DNA of 64,000 nucleotides from Pseudobdellovibrio sp. (lineage in GTDB: Bacteria; Bdellovibrionota; Bdellovibrionia; Bdellovibrionales; Bdellovibrionaceae), in NCBI GenBank assembly GCA_023701385.1, contig JAMPXC010000001.1, positions 62,001 to 126,000 of the forward strand, given 5' to 3'. Numbering within the stretch: the stretch's first letter is position 1; each line of letters starts with the position of its first letter. Shown piece after piece: positions 1 to 9,222 of this stretch. The notes under the pieces were generated by a model. The model was not told the origin of the DNA. It did not search any database and saw only the letters and a list, made by a program, of their open reading frames with translations. Both the position numbers and the translations under genes were made by a program.

Positions 1-1
1 G

Positions 2-1288
2 TTAATTTTATTAGTGTTTGCGGTAACTGCCCAGGCCCAAATGGCCTGTGTGTCGTTATTTGAAACGCCCTACGAAACGCTAAATGCCAGATTAACCAAA
101 AGATATCCTCGTTTAGAGTTTATGACTAAAGATCCGCGTGGTTTTATCAAAGAAATTCAAGAGCGTTACAAAGAGCAGCGTTTAAAAGATCCAGTTCGCT
201 CCCTTGAATTTGATTACACCGATGTAGCCATGCCAATGGTTGAATACAGTGCTAAGCATCTTGAAACAAAAATTGGCGAAATGACGATTTTAATCCGTGA
301 AACTAAAACGATGTTAGAAAAAGTTTCGTCACTGCGCGTTCTTAAAAAGCGTATTTTACAAAAGCAGTTAAAAGAATACGAAGTCGCTGAACAATTTTAT
401 AAAGCTTTAGCGAATGAAGCTAAATTTTATCTTGTGCAAAACAAAGTCAACTACAAAAAAAGTATCGAGTTTTTATATTACTTCTCACGCGCTTACGGGC
501 ATTTTGAAACACGTAAGCTTCCGTTTATGACTCGCTTTTACTTAGGCATTGACCGTGCCTTTCAAGGTTATAAGCAGTTGCCGATCGAGAAAGAGTTTGC
601 CAGATATCAAGAGCGTAAATTTGAAATCTTTCAAAGAAAATCTACCGTAAATGGTTTTGTAATTTCTGAAAAATCATACTTAGAAGCACTTCAACATCCT
701 GATGTTAAGGCTCCAACTGAAGAATTAAAAGCGATTATCGTTCCACTTTATGATGCGATCGGCAGAGAATTTCTGATGCGCTATATGTCTACAGAAATTT
801 CTGTGGTGGGTGTAACACATGAATCCATCGAAGCTGATGGCTTTAAACGCCCAAGCGGTGATTTCTGGATGCATGATATTCGGCATGAGTCAGCACGCCA
901 ACAAGAAATCAAAAGCTTTATGGAAAAAAACGATATGACCTTAGAGCAATGGCATAAGTTTTCTTCGTTTCAGGAAAAATGGTATTTAGAATACAAAAAA
1001 CATTTAGGTTTAATTCAAGATAAAGAAGTCAAAGAAGCTATCGAACTTTCAATGTTTAATTATTTTCATGACCGCGGCTATCCGTTTGTACCTTCGGTAT
1101 GGAAAAATCGTAAAAGCATGCATGTGTATTACGGACTTGTGCTGATGTTAACGTTAAGCGGGCAGGGAGCCGGTTTTAAAAATGTGCGCTTAAATTCTAA
1201 AATAGCGTCTGATTGGTTAGATAAATTCTTCGAAGCTAGACTAACTGAAGAGGCCGAAGGTCTAAGTCAGATTTTAAATGACAAATAA
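2..1288 (+). CDS. Secreted hypothetical protein, 5' end outside window
   Basis: I do not recognise the family. The open frame runs off the left edge: codons 2-13 encode Leu-Ile-Leu-Leu and continue into VFAVTAQAQ, the end of a Sec signal peptide with a likely cut after AQA. The GTG at 14 is therefore not the true start. The mature part, about 410 residues, is rich in Lys, Glu and aromatic residues. It has a helical, coiled-coil-prone stretch near residues 75-120 and a weakly hydrophobic segment near residue 385. No catalytic motif is obvious. It is probably periplasmic or envelope-associated. A promoter region and a palindrome lie between it and the next gene, so it is probably the last gene of an upstream unit. 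Confidence 0.75.
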   Translation, partial: LILLVFAVTAQAQMACVSLFETPYETLNARLTKRYPRLEFMTKDPRGFIKEIQERYKEQRLKDPVRSLEFDYTDVAMPMVEYSAKHLETKIGEMTILIRETKTMLEKVSSLRVLKKRILQKQLKEYEVAEQFYKALANEAKFYLVQNKVNYKKSIEFLYYFSRAYGHFETRKLPFMTRFYLGIDRAFQGYKQLPIEKEFARYQERKFEIFQRKSTVNGFVISEKSYLEALQHPDVKAPTEELKAIIVPLYDAIGREFLMRYMSTEISVVGVTHESIEADGFKRPSGDFWMHDIRHESARQQEIKSFMEKNDMTLEQWHKFSSFQEKWYLEYKKHLGLIQDKEVKEAIELSMFNYFHDRGYPFVPSVWKNRKSMHVYYGLVLMLTLSGQGAGFKNVRLNSKIASDWLDKFFEARLTEEAEGLSQILNDK

Positions 1289-1332
1289 GTTTTCATTTTG
1301 TCAAATTTATTAAAAATTTTAGTCACTTATCC

Positions 1333-1349
1333 TGTCTCAGTCTGAGACA
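1333..1349. promoter_or_regulatory. Palindromic operator candidate TGTCTCA-GTC-TGAGACA
   Basis: Perfect 7+3+7 inverted repeat 41 bp upstream of the Fn3 lipoprotein gene. The core TCTCA-N3-TGAGA recurs exactly at five other places in the window. The right arm (GAGACA) could serve as a -35 element, followed after 17 nt by GTTAAT. This suggests a repressor or activator site at the promoter; the protein that binds it is unknown. Confidence 0.6.
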
Positions 1350-1356
1350 AAATAGT

Positions 1357-1383
1357 TTAAGCTATTGTTAATAATTCCGATAA
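1357..1383 (+). promoter_or_regulatory. Possible sigma-28-type promoter with -10 next to the ATG
   Basis: TCCGATAA at 1376-1383 matches seven of eight bases of the known FliA -10 (GCCGATAA). A TTAA/TAAG at 1357-1361 sits about where the -35 TAAA should be. The -10 ends exactly 6 nt before the ATG at 1390 and there is no Shine-Dalgarno sequence, so the mRNA may be leaderless. Confidence 0.35.
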
Positions 1384-1389
1384 GTAGTT

Positions 1390-3057
1390 ATGCATTTTAG
1401 ATGGAATTATGTGCTACTGGCGATATTTTCTATTTTTTTTATAAGCTGTCAGGGTCAAAAACTTGACCTGTCGGGAGCATCGTCTTTAGGTAATACAATT
1501 GTTGATGGTGGAAGTCGTACCGATGGTAGCGATTTAGGTTCTATTTACAATGTTACGATGGTTGTATCCGCTACGTCTGATATTCCTGAATGGACAAATG
1601 CAGAACTTCCGTTTGCGCCTCCCTCGCGTGCGCGTCAGCAAATGGGAGAAAACTATTCAGATACACAAACGCCATTTAAGTTCACATACACTTATCCACC
1701 TAATAATTATAAATTAACGACCGCCCATATGTTAATGGACACGCGACGTGATAGCTCTGACACCGAAGGTATTTTTATCGACGGGGTGTTTACAGGGCGT
1801 GTGCCAGGCAGCATGGTGGGAACAAGTCCGATGATCACCCACAGACATTATTTTTGTGCGCAACAGGCCTGCACCGGAGCGACTGCCCCGGCAAGCCCAA
1901 CAAACACGTATTACATGGATTGGTCGCTTACTCACTACAAGCAAGCGACTACAAATACTTTTGATTTAGATTTAGAAGATCTACTTGTGCCAACAACTTT
2001 AAATCCTGTAGGTATTGTTTCTGATGGTGTTGTTCGCGTGGTGACGGGAGATGATTCACCAGTGTACCAAGCCTTATTAGTGTTAGAAGGAATTACGATT
2101 TCTAAAACACCACTGACATGTTCGAATTCTCCAACGTATTCATTTACCAATGTTTACATTCATAATGATGGTAATAGTATCGGCCAAGCGGCTTTTTCAG
2201 GAACCGTGGTTGCACCAAACACGTCATGGTCTGCAAGCCAAACTGGTTTTCGCTCGGTTGAATTTTATTACGACCCGAAACTTCCACGTGTAAGTTCATT
2301 GGATTTTATTACTATCTCTTCAGCCACAGTTAACTTACGAGTAAAACGTCAGGCGAGTGGAACAGCCGCTATCGTTGTTAACGGCGTTGGTATAGCGGTG
2401 GCAGGCTTTGATCGAAGTGCAGCCACCGTCGCTGTAGAGCGTTGGATTGAAACACCAGCAGTTATTTCAAGCTGGACGAATTATGTAAATACGGTTTCTG
2501 CCACAAACACCGATACAACAACCAAATTGTATCTTGTAGATATTTATGGTGCAGCCACAACAAAAGAACTTCTTTCTCAAGGTAAGTTAAATATTTCTTT
2601 AGCAGGAAGTTTAGGAACAGCTTACGGCCAAGCGGCAACTTCGGGGCGTACCTACGGCGTCACAGTTGCAGGGCCTGAATTAAATTTACAAGGTACATTC
2701 TATACTGAAATATGTGCCGTACCGAATAATCCAGATTCGCCATTAAACGATAACGGTGAAGTGCCAACGGGATTAGATGGTGCAAGCCCCATTATCAGTT
2801 CAATTCAAGTGGTCAACATCACACAAAATTCAGCGACGATTCAGTGGTTAACTAACGAACCAGCCACTACACAAGTGGGATATGGTCTTGGTAACACAGA
2901 CTCGAGCAGTGCTTTAGACGCAACACTTTCCGTCTTTCACAGCGTCACTATCACTGGTTTAAGCCCGTACAAGTTTTACACTTACGTTGTTAAATCACAG
3001 GATGGCAGTGCTAATCTAACAATTTCAGGAGCCAAAGTTTTTAGGACACTACGATAA
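1390..3057 (+). CDS. Lipoprotein with C-terminal fibronectin type III-like domain
   Basis: A 555-residue surface or periplasmic lipoprotein. The N-terminus has a short hydrophobic signal ending in a lipobox, Phe-Ile-Ser-Cys with Cys20. The middle, roughly residues 50-460, is rich in Thr, Ser, Val and Gly and looks like beta-sandwich structure. Residues about 464-555 (from SPIISSIQVVNIT, with a Trp in SATIQWL and a later TITGLSPYKFYTYVV) match the Fn3/purple-acid-phosphatase N-domain pattern. No enzymatic motif is seen. The stop overlaps the start of the next gene (TAATG), so the three genes to 4417 are probably one translationally coupled operon. Likely role: adhesion or envelope structure, inferred from the fold only. 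Confidence 0.8.
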   Translation: MHFRWNYVLLAIFSIFFISCQGQKLDLSGASSLGNTIVDGGSRTDGSDLGSIYNVTMVVSATSDIPEWTNAELPFAPPSRARQQMGENYSDTQTPFKFTYTYPPNNYKLTTAHMLMDTRRDSSDTEGIFIDGVFTGRVPGSMVGTSPMITHRHYFCAQQACTGATAPASPTNTYYMDWSLTHYKQATTNTFDLDLEDLLVPTTLNPVGIVSDGVVRVVTGDDSPVYQALLVLEGITISKTPLTCSNSPTYSFTNVYIHNDGNSIGQAAFSGTVVAPNTSWSASQTGFRSVEFYYDPKLPRVSSLDFITISSATVNLRVKRQASGTAAIVVNGVGIAVAGFDRSAATVAVERWIETPAVISSWTNYVNTVSATNTDTTTKLYLVDIYGAATTKELLSQGKLNISLAGSLGTAYGQAATSGRTYGVTVAGPELNLQGTFYTEICAVPNNPDSPLNDNGEVPTGLDGASPIISSIQVVNITQNSATIQWLTNEPATTQVGYGLGNTDSSSALDATLSVFHSVTITGLSPYKFYTYVVKSQDGSANLTISGAKVFRTLR

Positions 3058-3596
3058 TGAAAACACAAAAATATAATATCAGCATTTTTATCGTAAGCTT
3101 ATTTGTTTCGCTATCAGCTATAGCGCAATCAAAGAATGTATACCGCACATCATTTAGTTTTATTCCGCTGGCGACTTCGACAAAGCAGGCGGGCAATGGC
3201 CCTGAAGGCAGCACGATCATGAGCCAATTTGAATTTGGTGTGAACAAGCCTTTTTGGGGCTACGGTTTAGTTTATCAATACGATCAACATGGTGACTTTC
3301 AAAAAGACACAGGTCTTGGTTTAAAATTAGAAGTTAATTACAAGGCGATGTATCTTGATTTAGGCTATCTTGTAGCCGTTGAAAGAGTATACGATGATCG
3401 CACTTATGAAAAAGAAACTGGTGATGGTTATTATATCGGTTTAGGTGGCCGTGTAAATTTCGGTAAAAGGTATTTCTTTAACCTGACGTACAAACACCGT
3501 GTTCATAAGATAAAAAAGCAAGACGACACGGCTTTATCTGATCCAATTATTCAGACTGACTCGTATCCGCTGTTAGGTGTAGGAGTTAGTTTCTGA
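3057..3596 (+). CDS. Small outer-membrane beta-barrel-like protein
   Basis: A 179-residue protein with a Sec signal peptide cut after Ala23 (SAIA-Q). The rest alternates polar and hydrophobic residues with many Tyr and Gly, and ends in Phe (LLGVGVSF), the usual terminal residue of outer-membrane barrels recognised by the BAM machinery. Its length fits an 8-strand barrel. The start codon overlaps the stop of the Fn3 lipoprotein by one base, and its own stop overlaps the next start. It is probably the membrane anchor of a three-part surface complex with the two flanking lipoproteins. No family name can be assigned by eye. Confidence 0.7.
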   Translation: MKTQKYNISIFIVSLFVSLSAIAQSKNVYRTSFSFIPLATSTKQAGNGPEGSTIMSQFEFGVNKPFWGYGLVYQYDQHGDFQKDTGLGLKLEVNYKAMYLDLGYLVAVERVYDDRTYEKETGDGYYIGLGGRVNFGKRYFFNLTYKHRVHKIKKQDDTALSDPIIQTDSYPLLGVGVSF

Positions 3597-4417
3597 GAAA
3601 CATAATTCTTTTTGTTTTGTTCTTAAGTGTTATTGCGGGTTGTGGTAAAAGACCCGCAGAACTTTTACGCCTGCAGCAAGCTTATCCTGAAGATTTTCCG
3701 ATTTACGCCACCGTCGGTGATGGAACTGGCCGTGTTTGGCAAATTGCTCGCGACGGAACTAAAACAGAATTTTTAACAGGTTTAAATGAACCCCAAGGTT
3801 TAGCCACTGATGGTAAAGGCAATCTGTATGTGGTTGAACAAGGTAACTCACGACTTTTACGTTATGATATAGCGACAAAAGCTCAAACCGTTTTAGCGAC
3901 CGGGCTTTCAGTTCCCACAGCGGTTGCCGTTGATTCTAAAGGTGAAGTTTATGTGGCTGAAGAGGGCGCAAATCGCATTAAAAAAATTTCTGATTCATCA
4001 ACCTATGCTTCATTTTCGAGTGCAGCTTCAGCTTTTACTTTTGGTTTAGGTGATCAGCCGGTGATCGGTTTTTTTAATTTAAACCTGGTGCAATGGGGTT
4101 TAGACCGCACACCGGATATTTCCGTTTTAAAGCCCATCAGTATGACAAAAGATGTTTTGGGGCGTATTTATGTATCTGAAGGAACAGATACTAACTCACG
4201 GGTGATTCGCTTAGGCCCAGCTTCTTCTGATGCTCCAGAGGTTATCGTGAATGGTTTAAATGGGGCGTTTGGTGTTATCACTGATCGTTCTGGAAATGTC
4301 TTTGTCGCAGAAACTGCCGAATCACGTATTGTTTATGTGACTCAAAATAGCCAACTGTATAAGTTTGTCGATTTAACCGCGCCATTGTACATGACAATGA
4401 CGCGTATTCTAGAATAA
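3593..4417 (+). CDS. NHL-repeat beta-propeller lipoprotein with probable CTG start
   Basis: Repeats of the type DGKGNLYVVEQGNSRLLRYD, DSKGEVYVAEEGANRI, DVLGRIYVSEGTDTNSRVIR and DRSGNVFVAETAESRIV are NHL repeats, which form a beta-propeller that binds ligands or proteins. I place the start at CTG 3593. That reading gives MRNIILFVLFLSVIAGC, a full lipoprotein signal with a lipobox at Cys17, and puts AGGAG (3581-3585) 7 nt upstream. The CTG overlaps the TGA of the barrel gene. The later TTG at 3617 would leave a signal too short for export. The product is 274 residues. It is third in the surface operon, so it probably acts at the envelope with the barrel and the Fn3 lipoprotein. Confidence 0.75.
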   Translation: MRNIILFVLFLSVIAGCGKRPAELLRLQQAYPEDFPIYATVGDGTGRVWQIARDGTKTEFLTGLNEPQGLATDGKGNLYVVEQGNSRLLRYDIATKAQTVLATGLSVPTAVAVDSKGEVYVAEEGANRIKKISDSSTYASFSSAASAFTFGLGDQPVIGFFNLNLVQWGLDRTPDISVLKPISMTKDVLGRIYVSEGTDTNSRVIRLGPASSDAPEVIVNGLNGAFGVITDRSGNVFVAETAESRIVYVTQNSQLYKFVDLTAPLYMTMTRILE

Positions 4418-4506
4418 CTACTGAACATCCATCCGATGCAGTTACGGAGTAATAGCGGCGATGATAAGTGTTTTCACTTGAGTCTCCTTGTGTTAACTTA
4501 TACTTC

Positions 4507-5649
4507 TTACAGGCGCATCATTGCATCTGCAGTAAACTTGTTTCTTTTGTAAGGTAGTGAACTCATTAGAGTTTTTATTTCTAATTCTTTCATGTCTTCA
4601 AAAGTTTGATCCCAGGATTTGCTATCTAAATATTCATCAACTTTTTTAATCCACTCAGGAGTTTGTTTAGTTAGCATAGCTTCTTCACAGGCCGCTAAGA
4701 AGCAAGTGGCCGTAGCTGCCGTTTTTACAAGGCCCAGTGGCTCATACTTTTCTTTTAGTGATTCGTGAGGTGTTGCCACCACCGGTCGCCCTGTAGCTAA
4801 GTATTCATACATTTGTGAAGTGGTGTGGCCGTTTCGTCCTTCTTTGTAAGGAGCGATTGTGACATCCCATCCGGCAAAATAGTTAGGTAAATATTTGTAG
4901 TCTTTTTTACCGAAGAAATAAATATTCGGGCGGCGCGGAAGATCGTTATAACAATTTCCCACCATAGGCCCTACTAAAATAAAATTCCAGCTCGGGCGAA
5001 AGTCAGCCATATCTGTTAACAGATCAAAATTTAAATGTTCAGTGATGTCACCACAGAATCCAAGTTTAGGTCCTGAAATCTTTTTTTGATCTAAAGGTTC
5101 ATTCACTTGGCGGGCCTGGCGAAAGTGGCTTAGATCAACGCTATTTGGAAAGTTGTGAATGTTGTGGTGGTTACTTTTGCGGTGAGAATAAAGTTTTTCG
5201 TTGGCCGTAAAAACTAAATCAGCTTTTTCTAAAAGTTCAATTTCTTGAACCGATAATTCGGCTGGATTTTCAGGGCTTGATTCACTGATGCAGTCATAAA
5301 TCGTGCTGATCGGTGAAAGGTGGCGCGAATAATCAATGGCTTTCGTCGTGTCGTACCACACAGAAAAGTTAATGATGAATTCATCTTCAATCAAATCGTC
5401 AACAACCCGCTTTAAAGCCTCGTGCTGTTCGTTTTCGGTTAATTCTTGCGGAAGAATAGGCTTAATAACTTCGATTCCACTTTCAGCGAAAACTTTGCGA
5501 TAACTGATTTGATTTGTATCCGCAAAAATCGGTTCTTCGATAAAAAACACACGACGGTGTTTCGCATAACGAGAAAGTAGTTGTTGTGTACGTTGATAGA
5601 CAAAGCCCCAACGCGTTTGAGAAAAAGCCAAAAGATCGTTCTTAATCAT
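4507..5649 (-). CDS. Glycosyltransferase, GT-B fold (group 1 type)
   Basis: A 380-residue GT-B glycosyltransferase. The C-terminal nucleotide-sugar domain contains FILVGP, then PNIYFFGKKDYKYLPNYF, then the donor-binding loop with a conserved Glu in SQMYEYLATGRPVVATP, typical of GT4-like enzymes. The N-terminal acceptor domain begins with DLLAFSQTRWGFVYQRTQQL, as in enzymes annotated as UDP-galactopyranose or teichuronic-type glycosyltransferases. There is no signal peptide or membrane span, so it is cytoplasmic and likely makes surface glycan. The start is preceded by GAGGGGGAA. It converges with the NHL lipoprotein gene and has no sugar-pathway neighbours. Confidence 0.8.
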   Translation of the reverse strand: MIKNDLLAFSQTRWGFVYQRTQQLLSRYAKHRRVFFIEEPIFADTNQISYRKVFAESGIEVIKPILPQELTENEQHEALKRVVDDLIEDEFIINFSVWYDTTKAIDYSRHLSPISTIYDCISESSPENPAELSVQEIELLEKADLVFTANEKLYSHRKSNHHNIHNFPNSVDLSHFRQARQVNEPLDQKKISGPKLGFCGDITEHLNFDLLTDMADFRPSWNFILVGPMVGNCYNDLPRRPNIYFFGKKDYKYLPNYFAGWDVTIAPYKEGRNGHTTSQMYEYLATGRPVVATPHESLKEKYEPLGLVKTAATATCFLAACEEAMLTKQTPEWIKKVDEYLDSKSWDQTFEDMKELEIKTLMSSLPYKRNKFTADAMMRL

Positions 5650-5806
5650 AGATTCCCCCTCTTAGAACAATGCGGTTAGATGTGGGGGAGATTGCAGAGT
5701 CGGTGCCAGTACAAAAGGCTTTGAGAGGCACTCCCAAAATGTCCCTCGGGGTGATTTAGGTTTTTAGCTGCCCAAATTGCCCCGGCGGGATGACGTAAAT
5801 AAGAAA

Positions 5807-7804
5807 CTAGTGCTGTTTCGTTAGAGCTTCGTTTTTTAACATAAGCTCAGGTAAAGAGTATGGTTTACCATCTTCTTTAAGAAAGTTTCTTAAGTTGTAT
5901 GAACGGTCTAAGATGTAGTTATTTTGCTCGATAATATTTTTAAATAAGTTCACGCGGGTAAAAGCTTCTTCAGAAGGGTATTTTAGCACGCTTGAACCCG
6001 TTTCATGACTTGAGTAAGCTAACTGAGCTAATACACACTGAGAAACAGTTTCTGGGTTGATCACGTTAATCATGATCGGTAAACCGTATTCAGAGAAAAT
6101 ATCGTTGTTCATTGTTAAATCGTCAAAAAGTCTGAATTTGTTATTTAAATCAACTGAGTTTGAGAAAATATCAGTTAATTTTTTAACGATTTCATTCTTT
6201 TCATCTTCATCAACTTTACCGTTTAATGAGCTGATCGTGCTTAATAATTTAGATACACGTTGGTCAATCACTTCATGTGGTAAGTTTTGGTTTAATTCGA
6301 AAATTTTAGTCGTTACATAAAGTTCATAGTTTAAGTAAGCATTGTGGTATTTATCGCGGATCTTGCCACCTACATGTGGGAACGGAACTTTATTCTTAAT
6401 TTCCTGAGGCATGTGTTGGCCAGTTGTTTCATAGAACTCTAAGTATTTGCTTTGGCGAAGACCATAGTGTTCACGCGATTTAGCAAAGTGCACGGCAACT
6501 ACTTCGGTTTTGTTACCTTGCGGGTCAGCTTTGAATAACAAGTTTAACTGCGAACGTTTTTCTTTTTTCCAGTTGTCAAATAAGCTGAATTTTGAATTTT
6601 TACCGATAGAGTGTAAGAAGAAATGTTCTTTATCGTTAATGCTATCGCCAACAACTGCGATTTCAGCATCAGATGAATTTTTATCGCGTTTGTATTTTAC
6701 TAAACGGATTAAGTTAAATGTGCTTGAGCTTTCGTCTGCATCCGTGTGGTTTTCGGCGTTGATGATTTTGATCACGCGGCGTTTTTCTGCCGGTAAGTTT
6801 TTATCTTCAGCTGCGATAGCGTTAAATTGTGAAAGGTCAGCAAATAAGTTTTCGTTAAACTGTCTGCGGTCTTTTAAAAATTGAGTCGCTGTTATGTATT
6901 GGCGTAATAAATCGGTATTTAAGATTTTCATCTTTTGCGCAACGATAGAATCATATAAAGCGCGGGCTTCTGTTGATTCAAGATTTAAAACGTAGTCGCC
7001 AATATATAGATCGGTCTTGCGGTCTGTTGTAGAACCAGAAAACACACGGTCATCTAATACTCTTTCGATAATTAAAGATGTTACCGGGTCTTGGGCGTAA
7101 ATTTTTACACCACCGAACCAGCCGCGGTTTTTATCGTTTAGGGCGATAATTTTTAAACGGATTTGATTTTCAGTCATACGAAAGATCTGGATATCGAATT
7201 CTCCAGTGATGAAATAACGGTAACCAACGTTAATTGGCAATAAATCGCCAGCTAAAGTTTTAGCTGTACCTACACTGGTTTCAAAAGATAGGGGAATACG
7301 GTAACCGATAAAATCACCAGTTTTAAAAACAAGTTTATTGTCTTTATCGCGACGGAAGAAATCAGCCGCAGAACGTGGAATTTTTGTAATCGGATCATAA
7401 GGTACACGTAGTAGTGAATCTTTACGGTTTGAAAACTGTTGGATGTAAGTGATTTTTTTAGAAGCGTTGGCACCTACATGAACCGGAAGATCATATCCAA
7501 AGATACGTGAATCAACACCGGCTTTAATTTCCCAGATATCGATACCTGAATAGTTTTGTGCCACAGATGTATCTGAAACGAAATTGTATTTTCCGCCGAT
7601 TTCGATACCGCGGAATAATTCAACTGAAGGTAAACTGATTTTTTGGCTTAACTTCGAGTTACGGATTGAATCTAAAAACTCACCCCACAGGCCGTCGCTT
7701 TTTTTAATCTCTTCTTTTGAAGCATCGGTTTGCGCAAAAGCGATGTTAGCGGTTAAAAGTAATGCAGCTGTCAAAGCCTTAAACATATTCATCCTGTGTT
7801 TCAT
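5807..7804 (-). CDS. Large secreted hypothetical protein
   Basis: A 665-residue protein of unknown function. I start it at 7804, where AAGGA lies about 7 nt upstream and the protein begins with a clean signal peptide cut after AFA (residue 24). The frame continues upstream to 7867, but that extension is charged and would bury the signal. The mature protein has a beta-rich half (about residues 60-270) with aromatic-rich strands such as GYRYFITGEFDIQIF, then a helical, charged half. No catalytic motif is recognisable. It is transcribed divergently from the Y-family polymerase gene, with 114 bp between the two starts. Periplasmic or outer-membrane location is inferred. Confidence 0.75.
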   Translation of the reverse strand: MKHRMNMFKALTAALLLTANIAFAQTDASKEEIKKSDGLWGEFLDSIRNSKLSQKISLPSVELFRGIEIGGKYNFVSDTSVAQNYSGIDIWEIKAGVDSRIFGYDLPVHVGANASKKITYIQQFSNRKDSLLRVPYDPITKIPRSAADFFRRDKDNKLVFKTGDFIGYRIPLSFETSVGTAKTLAGDLLPINVGYRYFITGEFDIQIFRMTENQIRLKIIALNDKNRGWFGGVKIYAQDPVTSLIIERVLDDRVFSGSTTDRKTDLYIGDYVLNLESTEARALYDSIVAQKMKILNTDLLRQYITATQFLKDRRQFNENLFADLSQFNAIAAEDKNLPAEKRRVIKIINAENHTDADESSSTFNLIRLVKYKRDKNSSDAEIAVVGDSINDKEHFFLHSIGKNSKFSLFDNWKKEKRSQLNLLFKADPQGNKTEVVAVHFAKSREHYGLRQSKYLEFYETTGQHMPQEIKNKVPFPHVGGKIRDKYHNAYLNYELYVTTKIFELNQNLPHEVIDQRVSKLLSTISSLNGKVDEDEKNEIVKKLTDIFSNSVDLNNKFRLFDDLTMNNDIFSEYGLPIMINVINPETVSQCVLAQLAYSSHETGSSVLKYPSEEAFTRVNLFKNIIEQNNYILDRSYNLRNFLKEDGKPYSLPELMLKNEALTKQH

Positions 7805-7883
7805 AGTTATATCCTTTTTAATAGAGTCTTTATTCTCGCTGAACTTAGATTGCGATTGCCGGACCAAATCAAAAGAATCTGGA

Positions 7884-7914
7884 TTGACATATGTAAATTA
7901 TATGTAAGTATAGA
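7884..7914 (+). promoter_or_regulatory. Promoter candidate for the Y-family polymerase
   Basis: A perfect -35 TTGACA lies at 7884-7889. The -10 is less clear: TATAGA at 7909-7914 (spacer 19) or AGTATA at 7907-7912 (spacer 17, ending 6 nt before the ATG). Two ATATGTAA-like direct repeats lie between the elements and may be an operator. No LexA-type TTAC-N3-GTAA box is present here. Confidence 0.4.
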
Positions 7915-7918
7915 GGGA

Positions 7919-9148
7919 ATGGATGCAACTCAGAGCCTTCTTAAATATTTACTGGTGGATTTAAACTCCTTCTTTGCTTCGTGTGAGCAGCAGGATAATC
8001 CCAAGCTTCGTAATAAGCCGATAGCGGTGGTTCCGATGGTCACGGATAGTGCGACTATTATTGCTTCAAGTGTTGAGGCAAAACGAAGAGGCGTAAAGAC
8101 TTTAACTAAAGTGGGCGAAGCTAAAAGACTGTGTCCTGGAATCATCTTTGTTGAAGGCCATCATAAGCGCTACACCGAATATCATCATAAAATAGTTAAA
8201 GCGGTAGATGAAATCTGTCCGGTTGAAAAAGTCTTATCTATAGATGAGATGGTCTGTGAATTAATCGGCCGTGAAATGGTTGAATCAACGGCTATCGAAA
8301 TTGCGCGTAAAATTAAACATCATATAGAAACCACGGTTGGTGAGTGTTTAACCACATCAATTGGTCTTGGGCCCAATATCATGATCGCCAAGATGGCCTC
8401 TGATTTGGTTAAGCCAAATGGTTTAGTTTCAGTGCCCGTACATAAAATAGGTGAGACGTTTGATCATCTGCCTGTCGAAATTATTTCGGGAATTGGACCA
8501 AATATGAAACGAAATTTAAATGCTAAAGGTTTTCATACAGTAGGTCAGTTGCGCGCTTTAAATCCCCATCAGTTAAAAGCAGTGTGGGGTGGTGTTGTGG
8601 GATTACGTTTAGGTGAAGAACTCGCTGGCCGTGATGTGCCGCGGGCCGAGAACGTAACGAAAGGCATGTCACACGAACATGTGCTGCCACCGCAGTTACG
8701 TAATCCACAAGGTGGAACGGAAATTTTGTTAAAACTCGCGACAAAGTTAAGTGCGCGGTTGCGTGAAGGAAAACAAAAGTGTAAATCGCTTCACGTTTAT
8801 ATGAAAGATCAGTATGGTCTTGATAGTTTAGATAAAACAATTTCGTTTGCCGAAACGGATGATACATTTTTTATTTTGCAGCAGGTTAAAAAGCTGACTG
8901 AAAAAGGCTCACCCGAACGCCCGGTAAAAGTCGGCGTTGGTGTGTCAGGATTAAGCAACTCTGATCAAGAGCAACTCAGTTTATTTGCTGACCCGAAAAC
9001 ACAAAAGTTGGGTCATGTTATGGATATTATCAATAAAAAATATGGAGCGAACACTTTAATACCTGGCGAATTTCTTGATGTGACGGATCAGGCCAAAGTT
9101 AAAATCTCATTTAATCATATTCCAAAAATAGGGGATGAATTTGATTGA
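7919..9148 (+). CDS. Y-family (DinB/UmuC-type) DNA polymerase
   Basis: A translesion DNA polymerase of 409 residues. The palm motifs are present: the first acidic site in LLVDLNSFFASCEQ (Asp14) and the SIDE motif near residue 107 supply the catalytic carboxylates, so it should be active. It continues with the helix-hairpin-helix region (IISGIGPNMKRNL) and the little-finger domain. Near the C-terminus QEQLSLF is a good beta-clamp binding motif. The start at 7919 places the first motif at the usual distance from the N-terminus; an upstream extension of the frame reads into the divergent leader and was rejected. Pol IV or a UmuC relative cannot be separated by eye. No UmuD or RecA-type partner is next to it. 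Confidence 0.88.
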   Translation: MDATQSLLKYLLVDLNSFFASCEQQDNPKLRNKPIAVVPMVTDSATIIASSVEAKRRGVKTLTKVGEAKRLCPGIIFVEGHHKRYTEYHHKIVKAVDEICPVEKVLSIDEMVCELIGREMVESTAIEIARKIKHHIETTVGECLTTSIGLGPNIMIAKMASDLVKPNGLVSVPVHKIGETFDHLPVEIISGIGPNMKRNLNAKGFHTVGQLRALNPHQLKAVWGGVVGLRLGEELAGRDVPRAENVTKGMSHEHVLPPQLRNPQGGTEILLKLATKLSARLREGKQKCKSLHVYMKDQYGLDSLDKTISFAETDDTFFILQQVKKLTEKGSPERPVKVGVGVSGLSNSDQEQLSLFADPKTQKLGHVMDIINKKYGANTLIPGEFLDVTDQAKVKISFNHIPKIGDEFD

Positions 9149-9176
9149 TTACGGAGTTACCATCCTTGGCAAAGCT

Positions 9177-9199
9177 TCTGACGGCATCGTGCCGTCAGA
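9177..9199. repeat. Intergenic hairpin, copy 1 of a TCTGAC-type palindrome
   Basis: A perfect 10-bp stem (TCTGACGGCA with TGCCGTCAGA) around a TCG loop, followed by CC, with no T-run. A second copy at 16091-16113 keeps the stem through a compensatory G-C to C-G change. Possible REP-like element or RNA processing site. Confidence 0.6.
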
Positions 9200-9222
9200 C
9201 CAATTGAATAGGAAGTCTTATT

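Noticed and set aside
7796-7918. Longer N-terminus for the Y-family polymerase
   Set aside because: It reads through the divergent leader of the neighbouring gene and would put the first catalytic motif over 40 residues too far in.
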